From Methanothrix harundinacea (GTDB lineage: Archaea; Halobacteriota; Methanosarcinia; Methanotrichales; Methanotrichaceae): DNA of 64,000 nucleotides. Each line of letters starts with the position of its first letter. The stretch's first letter is position 1. Both the position numbers and the translations under genes were made by a program. The stretch is taken from positions 62,001 to 126,000 of the forward strand of contig DAXT01000025.1 of NCBI GenBank assembly GCA_002506535.1. The letters run 5' to 3'. Under the pieces are notes generated by a model. That model was given only the letters and a program-made list of their open reading frames with translations, ran no database searches and had not been told where the DNA came from. Below are positions 25,766 through 35,391 of this stretch, in pieces.

Positions 25766-27667
25766 TTACAGCCCCTTGCTCGGGGTCGGTATCGGCTCGG
25801 GGAGGATGATCCCCAGCTTCTTCTCTGCGGCGAACTTCTTCAGCTTCTCCAGAAGCTTCGGCTTCTGGCCAGAGAAGCTGTACTCAAAGACCTCGCTGAT
25901 GGAGGTGACGGGGATGATCATGATCCTGCCCTTGAAGGAGTCGTCGAGGAGGACGTCCCCTTCGTTCGACTTGGGGATGAGGACGGTGGTGATCCCCGCC
26001 AGGGCTGCGGCCTCGATCTTCTGGGTGACTCCGCCGACGGGGAGTACGTCCCCTCTCACCGATAAAGACCCCGTCATCGCCACGTTCTGCTTTATGGGGA
26101 CGCCCTCCAGGGCGGAAATAACGGCCGTGGCTATCGATATGGATGCGCTGTCCCCCTCGACCCCCTCGTAGGTCCCTATGAACTGGATGTGGACGTCTTT
26201 GTTGGTGATATCCTCTCCCAGGAACTTCTTTATCAGGGCCGAGACGTTCTGGACCGCCTCTTTCGCTATCTCCTGGAGCCTTCCCGTGGCTATCACCTTC
26301 CCCTCTTCCTTCGACTGGGCGGGGGTCACCTCGGCCATTATAGGGAGCACGATCCCGGAGTCGCCGACGACCGCCAGGCCGTTGACCCTCCCGACCTCGG
26401 CACCGGAGTTCTTGAACATGGAGTAGTCCTTCCTCCTCTCCAGGTACATGTCGGCGAGCTGCTGCTCGACGGACCGGGCCATCTTCTTCGCCTCCAGGAC
26501 GTGCCTTGTATCGGTGAGGGAAGCCCCCTCGGACCGGGCGACGTCTCCGGCGACCCTGATAAGGCCGCCTAAATCTCGAAGGAGGAGGGTGAGGTGGCCC
26601 TTCCTCCCGGCTCTCCTCTTCGCCTCTCTCACGATATCGGCGACCGCGTCCCTGGTGAAGTTGGGGATCTTACCGTCCCGGGTCACCTCCTGGGCGACGA
26701 ACCGGACGAGCTTCTCCCGGTTCTCGACGGTATCCTCCATGGTGTCCCTCATGTATACCTCGTAGCCGTATCCCTTGATCCTGGACCGCAAGGCTGGGTG
26801 CATCCCCCCCATGGCGTCCAGGTTCCCTGCCGCGATCATGACGAAGTCGCATGGGACTGGCTCGGTCCTGACGAGGGCTCCGGAGGACCGTTCCGACTGG
26901 CCGGTGATGGGGTACTCCCCCTCCTGGAGAGAGGTGAGGAGGCTCTGCTGGGACTCGGGGCGCAGGGTGTTCACCTCGTCGATGAAGAGGACCCCCTTGT
27001 GGGCCCTGTGGATGGCGCCGCACTCGACCCGATCGTGGCTCGGGGTCTCCAGCCCCCCGGACTGGAAGGGGTCGTGGCGGACGTCCCCCAGGAGGGCGCC
27101 GGCGTGGGCTCCCGTGCCGTCGACGTACGGTGCCTTCTTCTGTTTGCTGTTGTCCACGAGGAGCTTAGGCACCAGGGTGTCATCTTTTGGTATCAGGTAC
27201 CTCATGGAGAGGAATATCAGGGCCGCGGCTATGATACCGAAGAGGAGCTGGCCCATGTAGTATGCGTAGACGAGAAGGCCCATCACGATCAGCATGAAGA
27301 ACATGTTCCTCGTCTGGGTCTTCTTGCGGGCCTCCATCTTGTGGGCGTCGACTATCTGTCTGCCCCTCCCCGCCGGCACCACCCTGATCTTGGGGTTGTT
27401 GTTCTCCTCGGGGTTGTTGTAGACGAGGACGTCCTGGAGGTCCTCGACGGGGAGGAGCTCGCTCATGGCCCTTCCAAGCATCGATTTGCCCGTGCCGGGG
27501 GAGCCGATGAGCATCACGTGGCGGCGCTGGTGGGCCGCCTTTTTAATGACCTCCACCGCCTCGTCCTGGCCTATCACCTGGTCTATAAGGCTCTCGGGAA
27601 CCTTAACGCCGCTGGTGTCGTCGAACTCGGTCGTGCCGAGGAGATCCTTCTTATCTTCGTCCAACAA
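25766..27667 (-). CDS. lonB: archaeal membrane-anchored ATP-dependent protease LonB
   Basis: The 633-residue protein combines AAA+ and Ser-Lys protease domains. Walker A is GSPGTGKS (55-62) and Walker B ends in LFIDE (226-230). Two membrane helices at about 121-138 and 140-158 sit inside the ATPase domain, the hallmark of archaeal LonB. The protease domain has EGDSAS with Ser506 and VTQKIEAA with Lys549, 43 residues apart as expected. The start is a TTG at 27667, with GAGGG eight to twelve bases upstream and an in-frame stop just before. A TATA-like AGTTATATAGG lies about 45 bases upstream. It degrades misfolded membrane and soluble proteins. Confidence 0.95.
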   Translation of the reverse strand: MLDEDKKDLLGTTEFDDTSGVKVPESLIDQVIGQDEAVEVIKKAAHQRRHVMLIGSPGTGKSMLGRAMSELLPVEDLQDVLVYNNPEENNNPKIRVVPAGRGRQIVDAHKMEARKKTQTRNMFFMLIVMGLLVYAYYMGQLLFGIIAAALIFLSMRYLIPKDDTLVPKLLVDNSKQKKAPYVDGTGAHAGALLGDVRHDPFQSGGLETPSHDRVECGAIHRAHKGVLFIDEVNTLRPESQQSLLTSLQEGEYPITGQSERSSGALVRTEPVPCDFVMIAAGNLDAMGGMHPALRSRIKGYGYEVYMRDTMEDTVENREKLVRFVAQEVTRDGKIPNFTRDAVADIVREAKRRAGRKGHLTLLLRDLGGLIRVAGDVARSEGASLTDTRHVLEAKKMARSVEQQLADMYLERRKDYSMFKNSGAEVGRVNGLAVVGDSGIVLPIMAEVTPAQSKEEGKVIATGRLQEIAKEAVQNVSALIKKFLGEDITNKDVHIQFIGTYEGVEGDSASISIATAVISALEGVPIKQNVAMTGSLSVRGDVLPVGGVTQKIEAAALAGITTVLIPKSNEGDVLLDDSFKGRIMIIPVTSISEVFEYSFSGQKPKLLEKLKKFAAEKKLGIILPEPIPTPSKGL

Positions 27668-27797
27668 AATATCGGCCCTCTAGCTCATGGTAGGTCCTTC
27701 TAACCTATATAACTGATGCTGAGATGACGGTGGCGATCCCTGCGGTGAGGGCTTGGGTTCCCGCCGTCAGATTCAGCCCCGCCGAAAGCCTCGGCCG

Positions 27798-29966
27798 TCA
27801 AACCTCAAACTCCTTCATCACCCTCTGGTAATCGCAGACCATCTCCGGGGTGAGGTGGGGCTTCGCCCGCCCTAAGGCCTCCCGGAAGTGGCGCCCTTCC
27901 ACCAAGATCCCCTCCAGGACCAGCTCCTCCCTCTTCATCCCCGCAACTATCCTCTCCCGGAGGGCGAGCATCCCCGCCTCCCGGCAGAGGGTCTCGATAT
28001 CCGCCCCCGTCCACCCTTCCGTCGACTCCGAGAGGTCGCAGACGGAGACGTCCCCGGAGAGGGGCATCTTTGAGAGGTGAATCTCGAATATCCTCTCTCT
28101 GGCCGAAGCGTCCGGCATCGGAATTTGTATCATCCTGTCGAACCTCCCCGGCCGGAGGAGGGATGGATCCAGAAGGTCCGGCCTGTTGGTGGCGGCGAGG
28201 ACGACCACATCTTTCAGCTCCACGACCCCGTCCAGCTCCGTAAGAAACTGGCTAACCACCCTCTCGGTGGCGTGGGAGTCGAGCCCTGACCCCCTGGCCG
28301 GGATGATGGAGTCGACCTCGTCGAAGAATATGAGGGAGGGGGCGGCCTGCTTCGCCTTCCTGAATACCTCCCTCACCGCCCGCTCAGATTCGCCGACCCA
28401 CTTGGAGAGGAGCTCCGGGCCCTTCACCGAGATGAAGTTAACACCGCTCTCGGTGGCCACCGCCTTGGCCAGGAGGGTCTTACCCGTCCCCGGCGGGCCT
28501 AAGAGGAGGATGCCCCGGGGCGGCCTGATCCCGATCGACTCGAAGGCATCGGTATACTTCAGGGGCCACTCCACCGCCTCCACCAGCTCCTGCTTCGCCA
28601 GGTCCAGCCCCCCCACCTCGTCCCAGTGGACCTCCGCCACCTCCACGAAGACCTCCCTCATGGCGGAGGGCTCGATCATCTTCAGGGCGTACCTGAAGTC
28701 CTCCGCCGTCACCTTCAGCCCTTCCAGGACCCTGATCGGTATCTCCTCCTCGCAGTCTAGGTCGGGGATCAGCCTCTTCAGGGTGTGCATCGCCGCCTCC
28801 TTGCAGAGCGACGCGATATCAGCCCCCACAAAACCGTGGGTCATCTCGGCGACCGCCTCAAGGTCGACGTCCTCGGCGAGGGGCATCCCTCGAGTGTGGA
28901 CGTAGAGGATCTCGAGCCTCCCGTTCTTGTCCGGGATCCCTATCTCCATCTCCCGATCGAACCTGCCGCCCCTCCGGATCGCCGGGTCCAGGGAGTTGGG
29001 CCTGTTGGTGGCGGCGATGACGATCACCTCTCCCCTCGAGGCGAGGCCGTCCATGAGGGAGAGGAGCTGGGCCACCACCCTCCGCTCCAGGTCGCCGGCC
29101 ACCTCCTCCCTCTTCGGGGCTATCGAGTCGATCTCGTCGATGAATATGATGGAGGGGGCGTTCTTCTCCGCCTCCTCGAAGATCTCCCGGAGCCTCTTTT
29201 CAGACTCGCCGTAAAACTTCGATGTCACCTCGGGGCCGCTGAGGCTGACGAAGTTCGCCTCCGTCTCGCTCGCCACCGCCCGGGCGATGAGGGTCTTTCC
29301 CGTCCCCGGCGGGCCGTGAAGGAGGAGCCCCTGGGGCGGACGGATCCCGAGCTTTGAGAAGATCTCGGGATGGCGCAGCGGCAGCTCGATCATCTCCCTC
29401 ACCATCCTGATCTCCTTGGCGAGGCCTCCGATATCCTCGTAGGATACGTCCCTTCCCGCCATCTCCTCCAGGGTATCCTTCAGGATCTTGATATCCGTCT
29501 CGGAGGTGACGACCACCGGCCCCTTCGGAGCCGTGCTCACCACCACAAAGCCGAGGGACGAAGAGATCATCTCCACCTTAAGCTGCTCGCCTTTGACGAT
29601 GGGCCTTCCCAGGAGGATCCGCAGGAGGTACTGGGCTCCTCCGGCGAGCCTCGTCCTGGTGGTGGGGGCGACAACGACCCTTTTGGCAGGCTTGGCCTCG
29701 CTCTTCCTGACGGAGACCCTCTCGTCTATACCGACCCCGAGGTTACTCCTGAGGTTACCGTCTATCCTTATCAGGTCGGGAGGGTCCTTGGGGGAAGACT
29801 GCCAGGCGACGGCGTAGACGCTCCGCCTCCCCTGGATCTCCACGACGCCCCCGCCCTCCACCCCCATATCGCGGATACGGTCCTGGCTGAGCCTTGCGAT
29901 CCCCCGGCCGACGTCCCTGTGGTAGGCCTCTGCCACCTTGAGAGTGATGGTATTATTCATGCTCAT
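27798..29966 (-). CDS. cdc48: Cdc48/VCP-type double AAA+ ATPase
   Basis: With the ATG at 29966 the protein has 722 residues. The order is an N-domain (about 1-165, including [13 protein letters not shown]), D1 with Walker A GPPGTGKT at 218-225 and FIDEID at 275-280, and D2 with a second GPPGTGKT at 490-497 and FFDEVDS. Both ATPase cores look complete. A frame extension to 30092 is rejected because it overlaps the upstream regulator and reads as low-complexity Gly/Arg sequence. Archaeal Cdc48 unfolds proteins for the proteasome. It begins 16 bases after the winged-helix gene, so they form an operon. Confidence 0.95.
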   Translation of the reverse strand: MSMNNTITLKVAEAYHRDVGRGIARLSQDRIRDMGVEGGGVVEIQGRRSVYAVAWQSSPKDPPDLIRIDGNLRSNLGVGIDERVSVRKSEAKPAKRVVVAPTTRTRLAGGAQYLLRILLGRPIVKGEQLKVEMISSSLGFVVVSTAPKGPVVVTSETDIKILKDTLEEMAGRDVSYEDIGGLAKEIRMVREMIELPLRHPEIFSKLGIRPPQGLLLHGPPGTGKTLIARAVASETEANFVSLSGPEVTSKFYGESEKRLREIFEEAEKNAPSIIFIDEIDSIAPKREEVAGDLERRVVAQLLSLMDGLASRGEVIVIAATNRPNSLDPAIRRGGRFDREMEIGIPDKNGRLEILYVHTRGMPLAEDVDLEAVAEMTHGFVGADIASLCKEAAMHTLKRLIPDLDCEEEIPIRVLEGLKVTAEDFRYALKMIEPSAMREVFVEVAEVHWDEVGGLDLAKQELVEAVEWPLKYTDAFESIGIRPPRGILLLGPPGTGKTLLAKAVATESGVNFISVKGPELLSKWVGESERAVREVFRKAKQAAPSLIFFDEVDSIIPARGSGLDSHATERVVSQFLTELDGVVELKDVVVLAATNRPDLLDPSLLRPGRFDRMIQIPMPDASARERIFEIHLSKMPLSGDVSVCDLSESTEGWTGADIETLCREAGMLALRERIVAGMKREELVLEGILVEGRHFREALGRAKPHLTPEMVCDYQRVMKEFEV

Positions 29967-29982
29967 CGAGATCCAAAAACCC

Positions 29983-30648
29983 TCATATCGTCCAAGTCCC
30001 GTCCCGCTTTTGAACCTTCCCCTCCTCCGCGAGCCGCCGGAGCCGCTCCTCCGCCACCGCAGGGGGGATCCCCAGCCTTCGGGCCAGGGCATCCGTCGCC
30101 GACTCCCCTGATATGAGGGCGGCGAGGATCTCCGCCTCCAGCTGGTCGGAGGCGGTCCTCTCGATCAGCCCCATGGCGAGCCTCCTGATAAACATCTCCT
30201 GGGAGGAGATCGCCTCCAGGAGCCTCCTCAGCCGGAGCCTCTCCGCCTCCAGATCCCGCAGACGTGAGGAGATCGCCTCCAGCTCGCCGGACGGGCCACC
30301 CTCCCCAGCCGACGAGCTTAGAGAGGCTGCAGGGGAATAAGTCGAGTCTCTCTTCATAGAGGGCTCGGGGCTGTAGGTTCTGACCCCATAGGAGTGGGGG
30401 GAGAAGACGACCTCCAGGACGACGTTCTCTCTTATCCTGAAGTATTTGCGCCTCCGGTCGTCCCGGTAGCACTCGACGAGCCCCGCCCGTTCCAGCATCT
30501 CCAGGTGGTCTATCACCGCCTTCGGCCCGAGGTCGAGCCTCTTTGCCATCTCGTTGAAGTAGAAGGGGCGGAAAGAGAGGAGCTGGAGTATCCTTCTGCG
30601 GTTCTCGTTCCCCAGTATGTCCAGAATCTCCACAGGATCCAAAACCAT
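29983..30648 (-). CDS. winged-helix (ArsR-like) transcriptional regulator
   Basis: This protein of about 221 residues has an N-terminal winged helix ([29 protein letters not shown], with [13 protein letters not shown] as recognition helix and wing lead-in), a low-complexity Ser/Pro linker around 95-115, a charged helical segment at about 115-150 and a second possible winged helix at 165-221. It lies directly upstream of cdc48 and may regulate proteostasis genes; no target is proven. The ATG at 30648 is preferred over the adjacent GTG. A TATA-like ACTTATATTC lies about 40 bases upstream. Confidence 0.82.
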   Translation of the reverse strand: MVLDPVEILDILGNENRRRILQLLSFRPFYFNEMAKRLDLGPKAVIDHLEMLERAGLVECYRDDRRRKYFRIRENVVLEVVFSPHSYGVRTYSPEPSMKRDSTYSPAASLSSSAGEGGPSGELEAISSRLRDLEAERLRLRRLLEAISSQEMFIRRLAMGLIERTASDQLEAEILAALISGESATDALARRLGIPPAVAEERLRRLAEEGKVQKRDGTWTI

Positions 30649-30795
30649 CACTCAAAAGGTAATTATGAGATAGTAACCTCTGGTGAATATAAGTCTTTCG
30701 TCGAAGGTCGATGGTCCTTTGGCCTCCCAGATCTGATGGCAGGGTCCGCAGGCAGCATCGTGGCCACCCCTGGGGATATGGACCTGAAACGAGAT

Positions 30796-32106
30796 CTATT
30801 GGCCATATTCTCCATCGGGCCTCAGGGGCGTGATCAATAGCTTATCGACGCGGTTGTAGTCCATGTCCACGACCTCAAAGCGGAGATCGCCCCAGTCGAA
30901 GTGGTCGCCGGAATGGGGTATCCTCTCAAACTGCGTCATGGCAAAGCCGCCGAGGGTCTGGTAGAGCCCCGCGTCCTCATCAGGCATCTTCTCTATATCG
31001 AAGTTCTCTTTGAAGTCGTCTATCGAGATCATCCCGTCCACGAGCCATGAGCCGTCTCCCCTCTGAACTATCGGGGGTTCGGTCAGCTCTTCTATGTTGG
31101 GGATATCCCCGACTATCGCCTCCAGAAGGTCTGTGAGGGTGACGACCCCCTCCACATTGCCGTACTCGTCCACGACGATGGCGAGGTGGATGCCGGTCTC
31201 TTTGAACCTCTCCAGGACCTTCAGCGCCCTCATGCTCTCGGGGACGAAGAGCGCCGGGAAGAGCACTCCTTCGAACTCGACCCTATCGACCCCTTCCGTC
31301 CGGAAGAGGAGATCTTTGGCGTGGACGACCCCCATGACGTTGTCCAGATCGCCGCTGCAGACGGGAAATAACGTATAAGCCCTTCCGGATACCTTCTCCT
31401 TGATCGTATCGGGGGTGTCGCTGGTGTCGAGCCAGACGATCTCAGACCTCGAGGTCATGAGGGTTGCAGCCTTCCTGTCGCCGAGCCGAAATACCCTGTC
31501 GACCATCTCCTTCTCCGCCTCCTCGAAGACCCCTGCCCCGGCGCCGAGGTCTATCAGGATCTTTATCTCCTCCTCCGTGACGGGGGGGCCGTTGTTGGGC
31601 TTTATCCCCAGGGCCCTGATGACCACCTCCGTCGAGGCGCTGAGGATGAAGACTAGAGGGCTCCCGACCCTGGATATGAGACTGAGGGGCGAGGCGACGA
31701 CGGACGCGATCCGCTCCGGATCGTTCAGCGCCACCCTCTTTGGGACCAGCTCCCCGAAGATGAGCATCGAATAGGCGATGACGACGACGACGATGCCGAT
31801 GCTTATGAAATCGCTGTGAGCTGCAAGGGCTGGAACCGCCTCCAGCCAGATGGATAGGTCTCTTGCCACCGTCGCCCCGCCGAAGGCGCCGGCGAGGGTC
31901 CCTACGAGGGTTATCCCGATCTGGATCGTCGAGAGGAACGCCGTCGGCTCGTTGGCGAGGTCCAGAGCGGTCTTCGCCCCAGAATCATCCCCCTCCGCCA
32001 GCTCTTGAAGCCTGGACTTCCTGGAGGATACGACGGCGATCTCCGACATGGCAAATAGGCCGTTGATTATTATCAGCAGAATTATGACGACTATCTCAAA
32101 GTTCAT
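30796..32106 (-). CDS. CNNM/DUF21-CBS-CorC_HlyC membrane protein
   Basis: The 436-residue protein has a DUF21 (CNNM) membrane domain with about four helices in residues 1-200, two CBS motifs at about 215-335 (including MGVVHAKDLL and HLAIVVDEYGNVEGVVTLTDLLEAIVGDI) and a CorC_HlyC domain at 350-430. Often annotated hemolysin-like, the family is linked to magnesium/cobalt efflux. CBS domains probably sense adenine nucleotides. It stands alone on the minus strand with 140-150 base gaps on both sides. Confidence 0.88.
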   Translation of the reverse strand: MNFEIVVIILLIIINGLFAMSEIAVVSSRKSRLQELAEGDDSGAKTALDLANEPTAFLSTIQIGITLVGTLAGAFGGATVARDLSIWLEAVPALAAHSDFISIGIVVVVIAYSMLIFGELVPKRVALNDPERIASVVASPLSLISRVGSPLVFILSASTEVVIRALGIKPNNGPPVTEEEIKILIDLGAGAGVFEEAEKEMVDRVFRLGDRKAATLMTSRSEIVWLDTSDTPDTIKEKVSGRAYTLFPVCSGDLDNVMGVVHAKDLLFRTEGVDRVEFEGVLFPALFVPESMRALKVLERFKETGIHLAIVVDEYGNVEGVVTLTDLLEAIVGDIPNIEELTEPPIVQRGDGSWLVDGMISIDDFKENFDIEKMPDEDAGLYQTLGGFAMTQFERIPHSGDHFDWGDLRFEVVDMDYNRVDKLLITPLRPDGEYGQ

Positions 32107-32255
32107 GGAAGGACACTCTTTGCCCGAAGTTTAACCGTTCATCACTTTATATCTTGCGTTCTAGCGAAGATAAGGCGAAAATAAAAATAAGGCGAAGAAA
32201 ATGAAGACAGTTCTGCCGCCCGGATCGCCAAGGACGGCAGATTTCGGCCACGGGC

Positions 32256-33089
32256 CTAACGCATCGCAGAGAGCCGCGCGATCCTCTCCTCGGTGGCCGG
32301 ATGGGTGGAGAAGAGGGAGGCGAGCTTCTTGCCCTTGAGGGGGTTGACGATGAACATGTGGGCCGTCGAGGGGTTGACGTCGGCCTGGGCTCTGCCGGCA
32401 GCCCCCTCCAGCTTTGCGAGGGCGCTCGCCAGGGCCATCGGCCTGCCGCAGAGCTGTGCCCCGCTGGCGTCGGCCCCAAACTCCCGGCTCCTCGATATCG
32501 CCATCTGGATGATCATGGCAGCTATCGGTGCCAGGATCGCCATGGCGATGACCCCGACGATGCTCCCGGCATCGTCGTCCCGGCCCCCGAAGATGAGGGA
32601 CCACTGGGCCATGGTGGCGACAAAGGTTATGACGCCGGCGATGGTGGCGGCTACAGAGCTTATGAGGGTGTCTCGGTTCCTGACGTGGGCGAGCTCGTGG
32701 GCCATCACCGCCTCCAGCTCGTCCTTATCCAGGATCTTCATTATCCCGGTGGTGGCCGCCACGGCGGCATGCTGCGGGTCTCTTCCCGTCGCAAAGGCGT
32801 TGGGCATGGGGGTATCGACGATGTAGACCTTCGGCATCGGCATATTCGCCCGGTCGACGAGACCTCTGACGATCCCGTAAAGGGCCGGCGCCTCGGCAGC
32901 CGTCACCTCTTTTGCCTTGTACATCTTCAATACTATTTTATCGCTGTACCAGTACGTCCCCATGTTCATCACCAGGGAGAAGAGGAGGGCTATCATCATG
33001 CCGCCCCTCCCGCCCAGGGCTGCCCCGATCAGAAGCATCAGCCCCGTGAGGCTGGCCAATAGAAGGGTAGTCCTGATTCCGTTCATCAT
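32256..33089 (-). CDS. htpX: HtpX-type membrane zinc metalloprotease
   Basis: The 277-residue protein has two N-terminal membrane helices, the HELAH zinc motif at residues 131-135 (M48 peptidase HExxH), further hydrophobic helices near 145-165 and 180-195, and SREFGAD providing the third zinc ligand. HtpX removes misfolded membrane proteins in the cytoplasmic membrane. Its position within about 9 kb of lonB, cdc48 and tldD forms a protein-quality-control neighbourhood. Two TATA-like stretches (GTATATGGGG and GGTATAAGCC on the minus strand) lie within 50 bases upstream. Confidence 0.92.
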   Translation of the reverse strand: MMNGIRTTLLLASLTGLMLLIGAALGGRGGMMIALLFSLVMNMGTYWYSDKIVLKMYKAKEVTAAEAPALYGIVRGLVDRANMPMPKVYIVDTPMPNAFATGRDPQHAAVAATTGIMKILDKDELEAVMAHELAHVRNRDTLISSVAATIAGVITFVATMAQWSLIFGGRDDDAGSIVGVIAMAILAPIAAMIIQMAISRSREFGADASGAQLCGRPMALASALAKLEGAAGRAQADVNPSTAHMFIVNPLKGKKLASLFSTHPATEERIARLSAMR

Positions 33090-33157
33090 AGTAACGTGCC
33101 AGTTTCGGCTTATACCCCATATACTTTGCGTCCATCGATGGCGCAGCCGCCTCCTCT

Positions 33158-35023
33158 TCAGGACGACTGGAGCATCCGCAGGGCTGCAGCTCTATTCGCC
33201 CTGGCGTCGGCGAAGGACGGGTTTATCGAGAGCGCCCTCTCGTAGCAGTCGGCCGCCTCCCGGTAGCGGCCGAGGTGGTATAAAACCGCCCCCTTGTTGT
33301 TCCAGGCTGCGGCGTTGCCGGGGTCGATCTCGAGGGTCCTGTTGAAGGAGTCCAGTGCCTCCTCGTTTCTCCCCAGGGCCGTCAGGACGACCCCCCGGTT
33401 GTTCCAGCCGCTGACGAGCTCGGGGTTAGCCGCGAGGCCCCGGTCGATCGCCTCCATCGCCTCGTCGCTCCTCCCCAGGGTGTAGAGGACCCAGCCCCGG
33501 TTGTTCCAGGCCTCGGCGTGATCGGGGTCCAGGTCGGCGGCCCTGGTGAAGAGCAGGAGCGACTCCGCCACCCGGCCGGCGCTGAAAGCTGCAACCCCCT
33601 TCCTGTAGACCGCGGGCTCGTAATCCGGGTCGATCCCGATCGCCCGGTCGAAGGCCTCCGCCGCCTCACGCTCCCTCTTCATATCGATGAGGGCGACCCC
33701 CCGGTGGTGCCAGGTCTCGGCCCTCTCGGGGTCGATCTCCAGGGCCTTGTCGTAGCAGAATATCGCCTCGCTCGGCCGGTTCAGCCGGTAGAGGGCGTGG
33801 CCCTTGCTGTGCCAGGCGTCGGCGGAGTCGGGGTCGAACCTGATCACCTCGTCGAAGGCCTTCATGGAGTCGAAGTACCTCCCTTCCAGGTACAGAACTG
33901 AGCCCCGGTTGTACCAGGCGATCCCATAAGAAGGGTCGATGGCGATCGCCCGGTCGTAGGAGTCCAGCGCCTCCCCGTTCCTCCCCAGGTCTGCCAGGGC
34001 GGCGCCCCGGTTGTTCCAGGCGAGGGCGAAGGCGGGCTCGATCTTCAGAGCGGAGTCGTAGGAGTCCACCGCCTCCTCGGCCCTCCCCAGCTCTCGCAGA
34101 GCCCTCCCCCGGTTGTACCAGGCGAGGGCGAAGGAGGGGTCGATCTCGATGGCAGAGTCGTAGGAGTCCACAGCCTCCTCGAGGCGGCCGAGGTTCTGGA
34201 GGGCGAGACCCCGGTTGTTCCAGGCGAGGAGGTAGACGGGATCGATCTCGATGGCGGAGTCGAAGCTATCCACCGCCTCATCGTACCTCCCCAGGACCCC
34301 CAGGAGAAGCCCCCTCTCGTTCCAGGCGGCCTTGTCGTCGGGATCGGCCCGGAGAGCCCCCTCCAGCCGCTCCAGAGCCTCCTCATTTCTATTTAAGGTC
34401 TTCAAGAGCTCCGCCGACCCCTTCCACGATCCCGAGAGGTCTGGATCGATCTTTAGGGCGGAGTCGTAGCAGGAAAGGGCCTCCTCGCTCCTCCCCAGGG
34501 CCCGCAGGGCGTTCCCCCGGTTCTGCCAGGCCTCGGCGAGCCGGGGGTTGATATCGACGGCCCGGCCAAAAGAGGCTTCCGCCTCCTGGTACCTCCCCAG
34601 GGCCCCCAGGATCAGACCCCGGTTGTTCCAGGCCTTCTCGTTTCCCGGGTCTATCTCCAGGGAGCGGTCGTAAGCCTCCAGCGCCTCATCCGCCCTCCCG
34701 AGAAATCCGAGGGAGTTACCCATCATGTACCAGACCCTGGAGTCTCCGGGGTCGATATCCAGGGCCCGGCGGAAAGATTCAGCTGCCAGAGCCCTATCGC
34801 TCAGGTTGTAGAGGGCGATCTCCCCCTTCAAGGCCCAGGCTTGGGATAGGTCTGGGTCTACCTCAAGAGATCTGTTCACCTGCTGGAGGGCGAGATCTAT
34901 CTCCCCCTCGTGATACGACAGTTCCGCTTCTTCGAATAGCTCCAGCGCCGACCCCTCCTCCCCCAAAACGGGATCTGCGAGGGCGAGGATCAGGGTCAGC
35001 AGAATAAGACCCCCACGTCTCAT
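33158..35023 (-). CDS. exported TPR-repeat protein (about 17 repeats)
   Basis: From the ATG at 35023 the 621-residue product starts with a signal peptide ([21 protein letters not shown]), then consists almost wholly of 34-residue tetratricopeptide repeats of the form AWxNRGxxLxxLGRxEEAxxSYDxAxxIDP. Such arrays bind peptides or partner proteins; a secreted form may scaffold cell-envelope complexes. The frame stays open upstream to 35266, but that part is translated tandem-repeat DNA and is rejected. GAGGAGG lies 12 bases before the ATG, and a TATA-like stretch (GGTATATCGG, minus strand) lies about 30 bases upstream. It is a paralogue of the gene at 35392-38607. Confidence 0.88.
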   Translation of the reverse strand: MRRGGLILLTLILALADPVLGEEGSALELFEEAELSYHEGEIDLALQQVNRSLEVDPDLSQAWALKGEIALYNLSDRALAAESFRRALDIDPGDSRVWYMMGNSLGFLGRADEALEAYDRSLEIDPGNEKAWNNRGLILGALGRYQEAEASFGRAVDINPRLAEAWQNRGNALRALGRSEEALSCYDSALKIDPDLSGSWKGSAELLKTLNRNEEALERLEGALRADPDDKAAWNERGLLLGVLGRYDEAVDSFDSAIEIDPVYLLAWNNRGLALQNLGRLEEAVDSYDSAIEIDPSFALAWYNRGRALRELGRAEEAVDSYDSALKIEPAFALAWNNRGAALADLGRNGEALDSYDRAIAIDPSYGIAWYNRGSVLYLEGRYFDSMKAFDEVIRFDPDSADAWHSKGHALYRLNRPSEAIFCYDKALEIDPERAETWHHRGVALIDMKREREAAEAFDRAIGIDPDYEPAVYRKGVAAFSAGRVAESLLLFTRAADLDPDHAEAWNNRGWVLYTLGRSDEAMEAIDRGLAANPELVSGWNNRGVVLTALGRNEEALDSFNRTLEIDPGNAAAWNNKGAVLYHLGRYREAADCYERALSINPSFADARANRAAALRMLQSS

Positions 35024-35084
35024 GAGAGGGCAGATCCTCCTCGCCTCCGATATACCTTGTGGTGGTGGAGGAGGCGAAGAAGAG

Positions 35085-35324
35085 GGGGAGGCGGAGAAAG
35101 CCCTGGAGGAGAGGATACTGCCCATCGATATGGGGAGGCAGAGAAAGCCCTGGAGGAGAGGATACTGCCCATCGATATGGGGAGGCGGAGAAGGCCCTGG
35201 AGGAGAGGATACTGCCCATCGATATGGGGAGGCGGAGAAGGCCCTGGAGGAGACGATACTGCCCATCGATAGGGGGGAGCGGAGAAGGCCCTGGAAGAGA
35301 GGATACCGCCCATCGAGATGAGGG
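35085..35324. repeat. 47-bp tandem repeat, about five copies
   Basis: A unit beginning CCCTGGAGGAGAGGATACTG recurs at 35101, 35148, 35195, 35242 and 35289, exactly 47 bases apart, with only a few substitutions; partial units extend to about 35085 and 35324. Most copies contain CCCATCGATATGGG, a short hairpin-forming sequence. Because 47 is not a multiple of three, the array reads open in several frames on both strands without being a real gene. It fills most of the 368-base stretch between the two TPR genes. There are no spacers, so it is not a CRISPR. Confidence 0.95.
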
Positions 35325-35391
35325 CCGAACGCCCCATCCCCGCGATACCCCTCCTCCGGTGAGGGATCTCGAGGCAGGGACCTCCTGGCTC

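Noticed and set aside
26594..27703. Open frame of about 369 codons on the plus strand
   Set aside because: It is antisense to lonB, which has complete Walker and Ser-Lys motifs. The reverse reading is rich in Gly, His, Val and Asp and resembles no protein.
29967..30092. N-terminal extension of Cdc48
   Set aside because: It overlaps the winged-helix gene and encodes Gly/Arg/Ser-rich sequence; the ATG at 29966 fits the family start.
35085..35324. Possible CRISPR array
   Set aside because: Units are contiguous with no unique spacers, and no cas genes are present.
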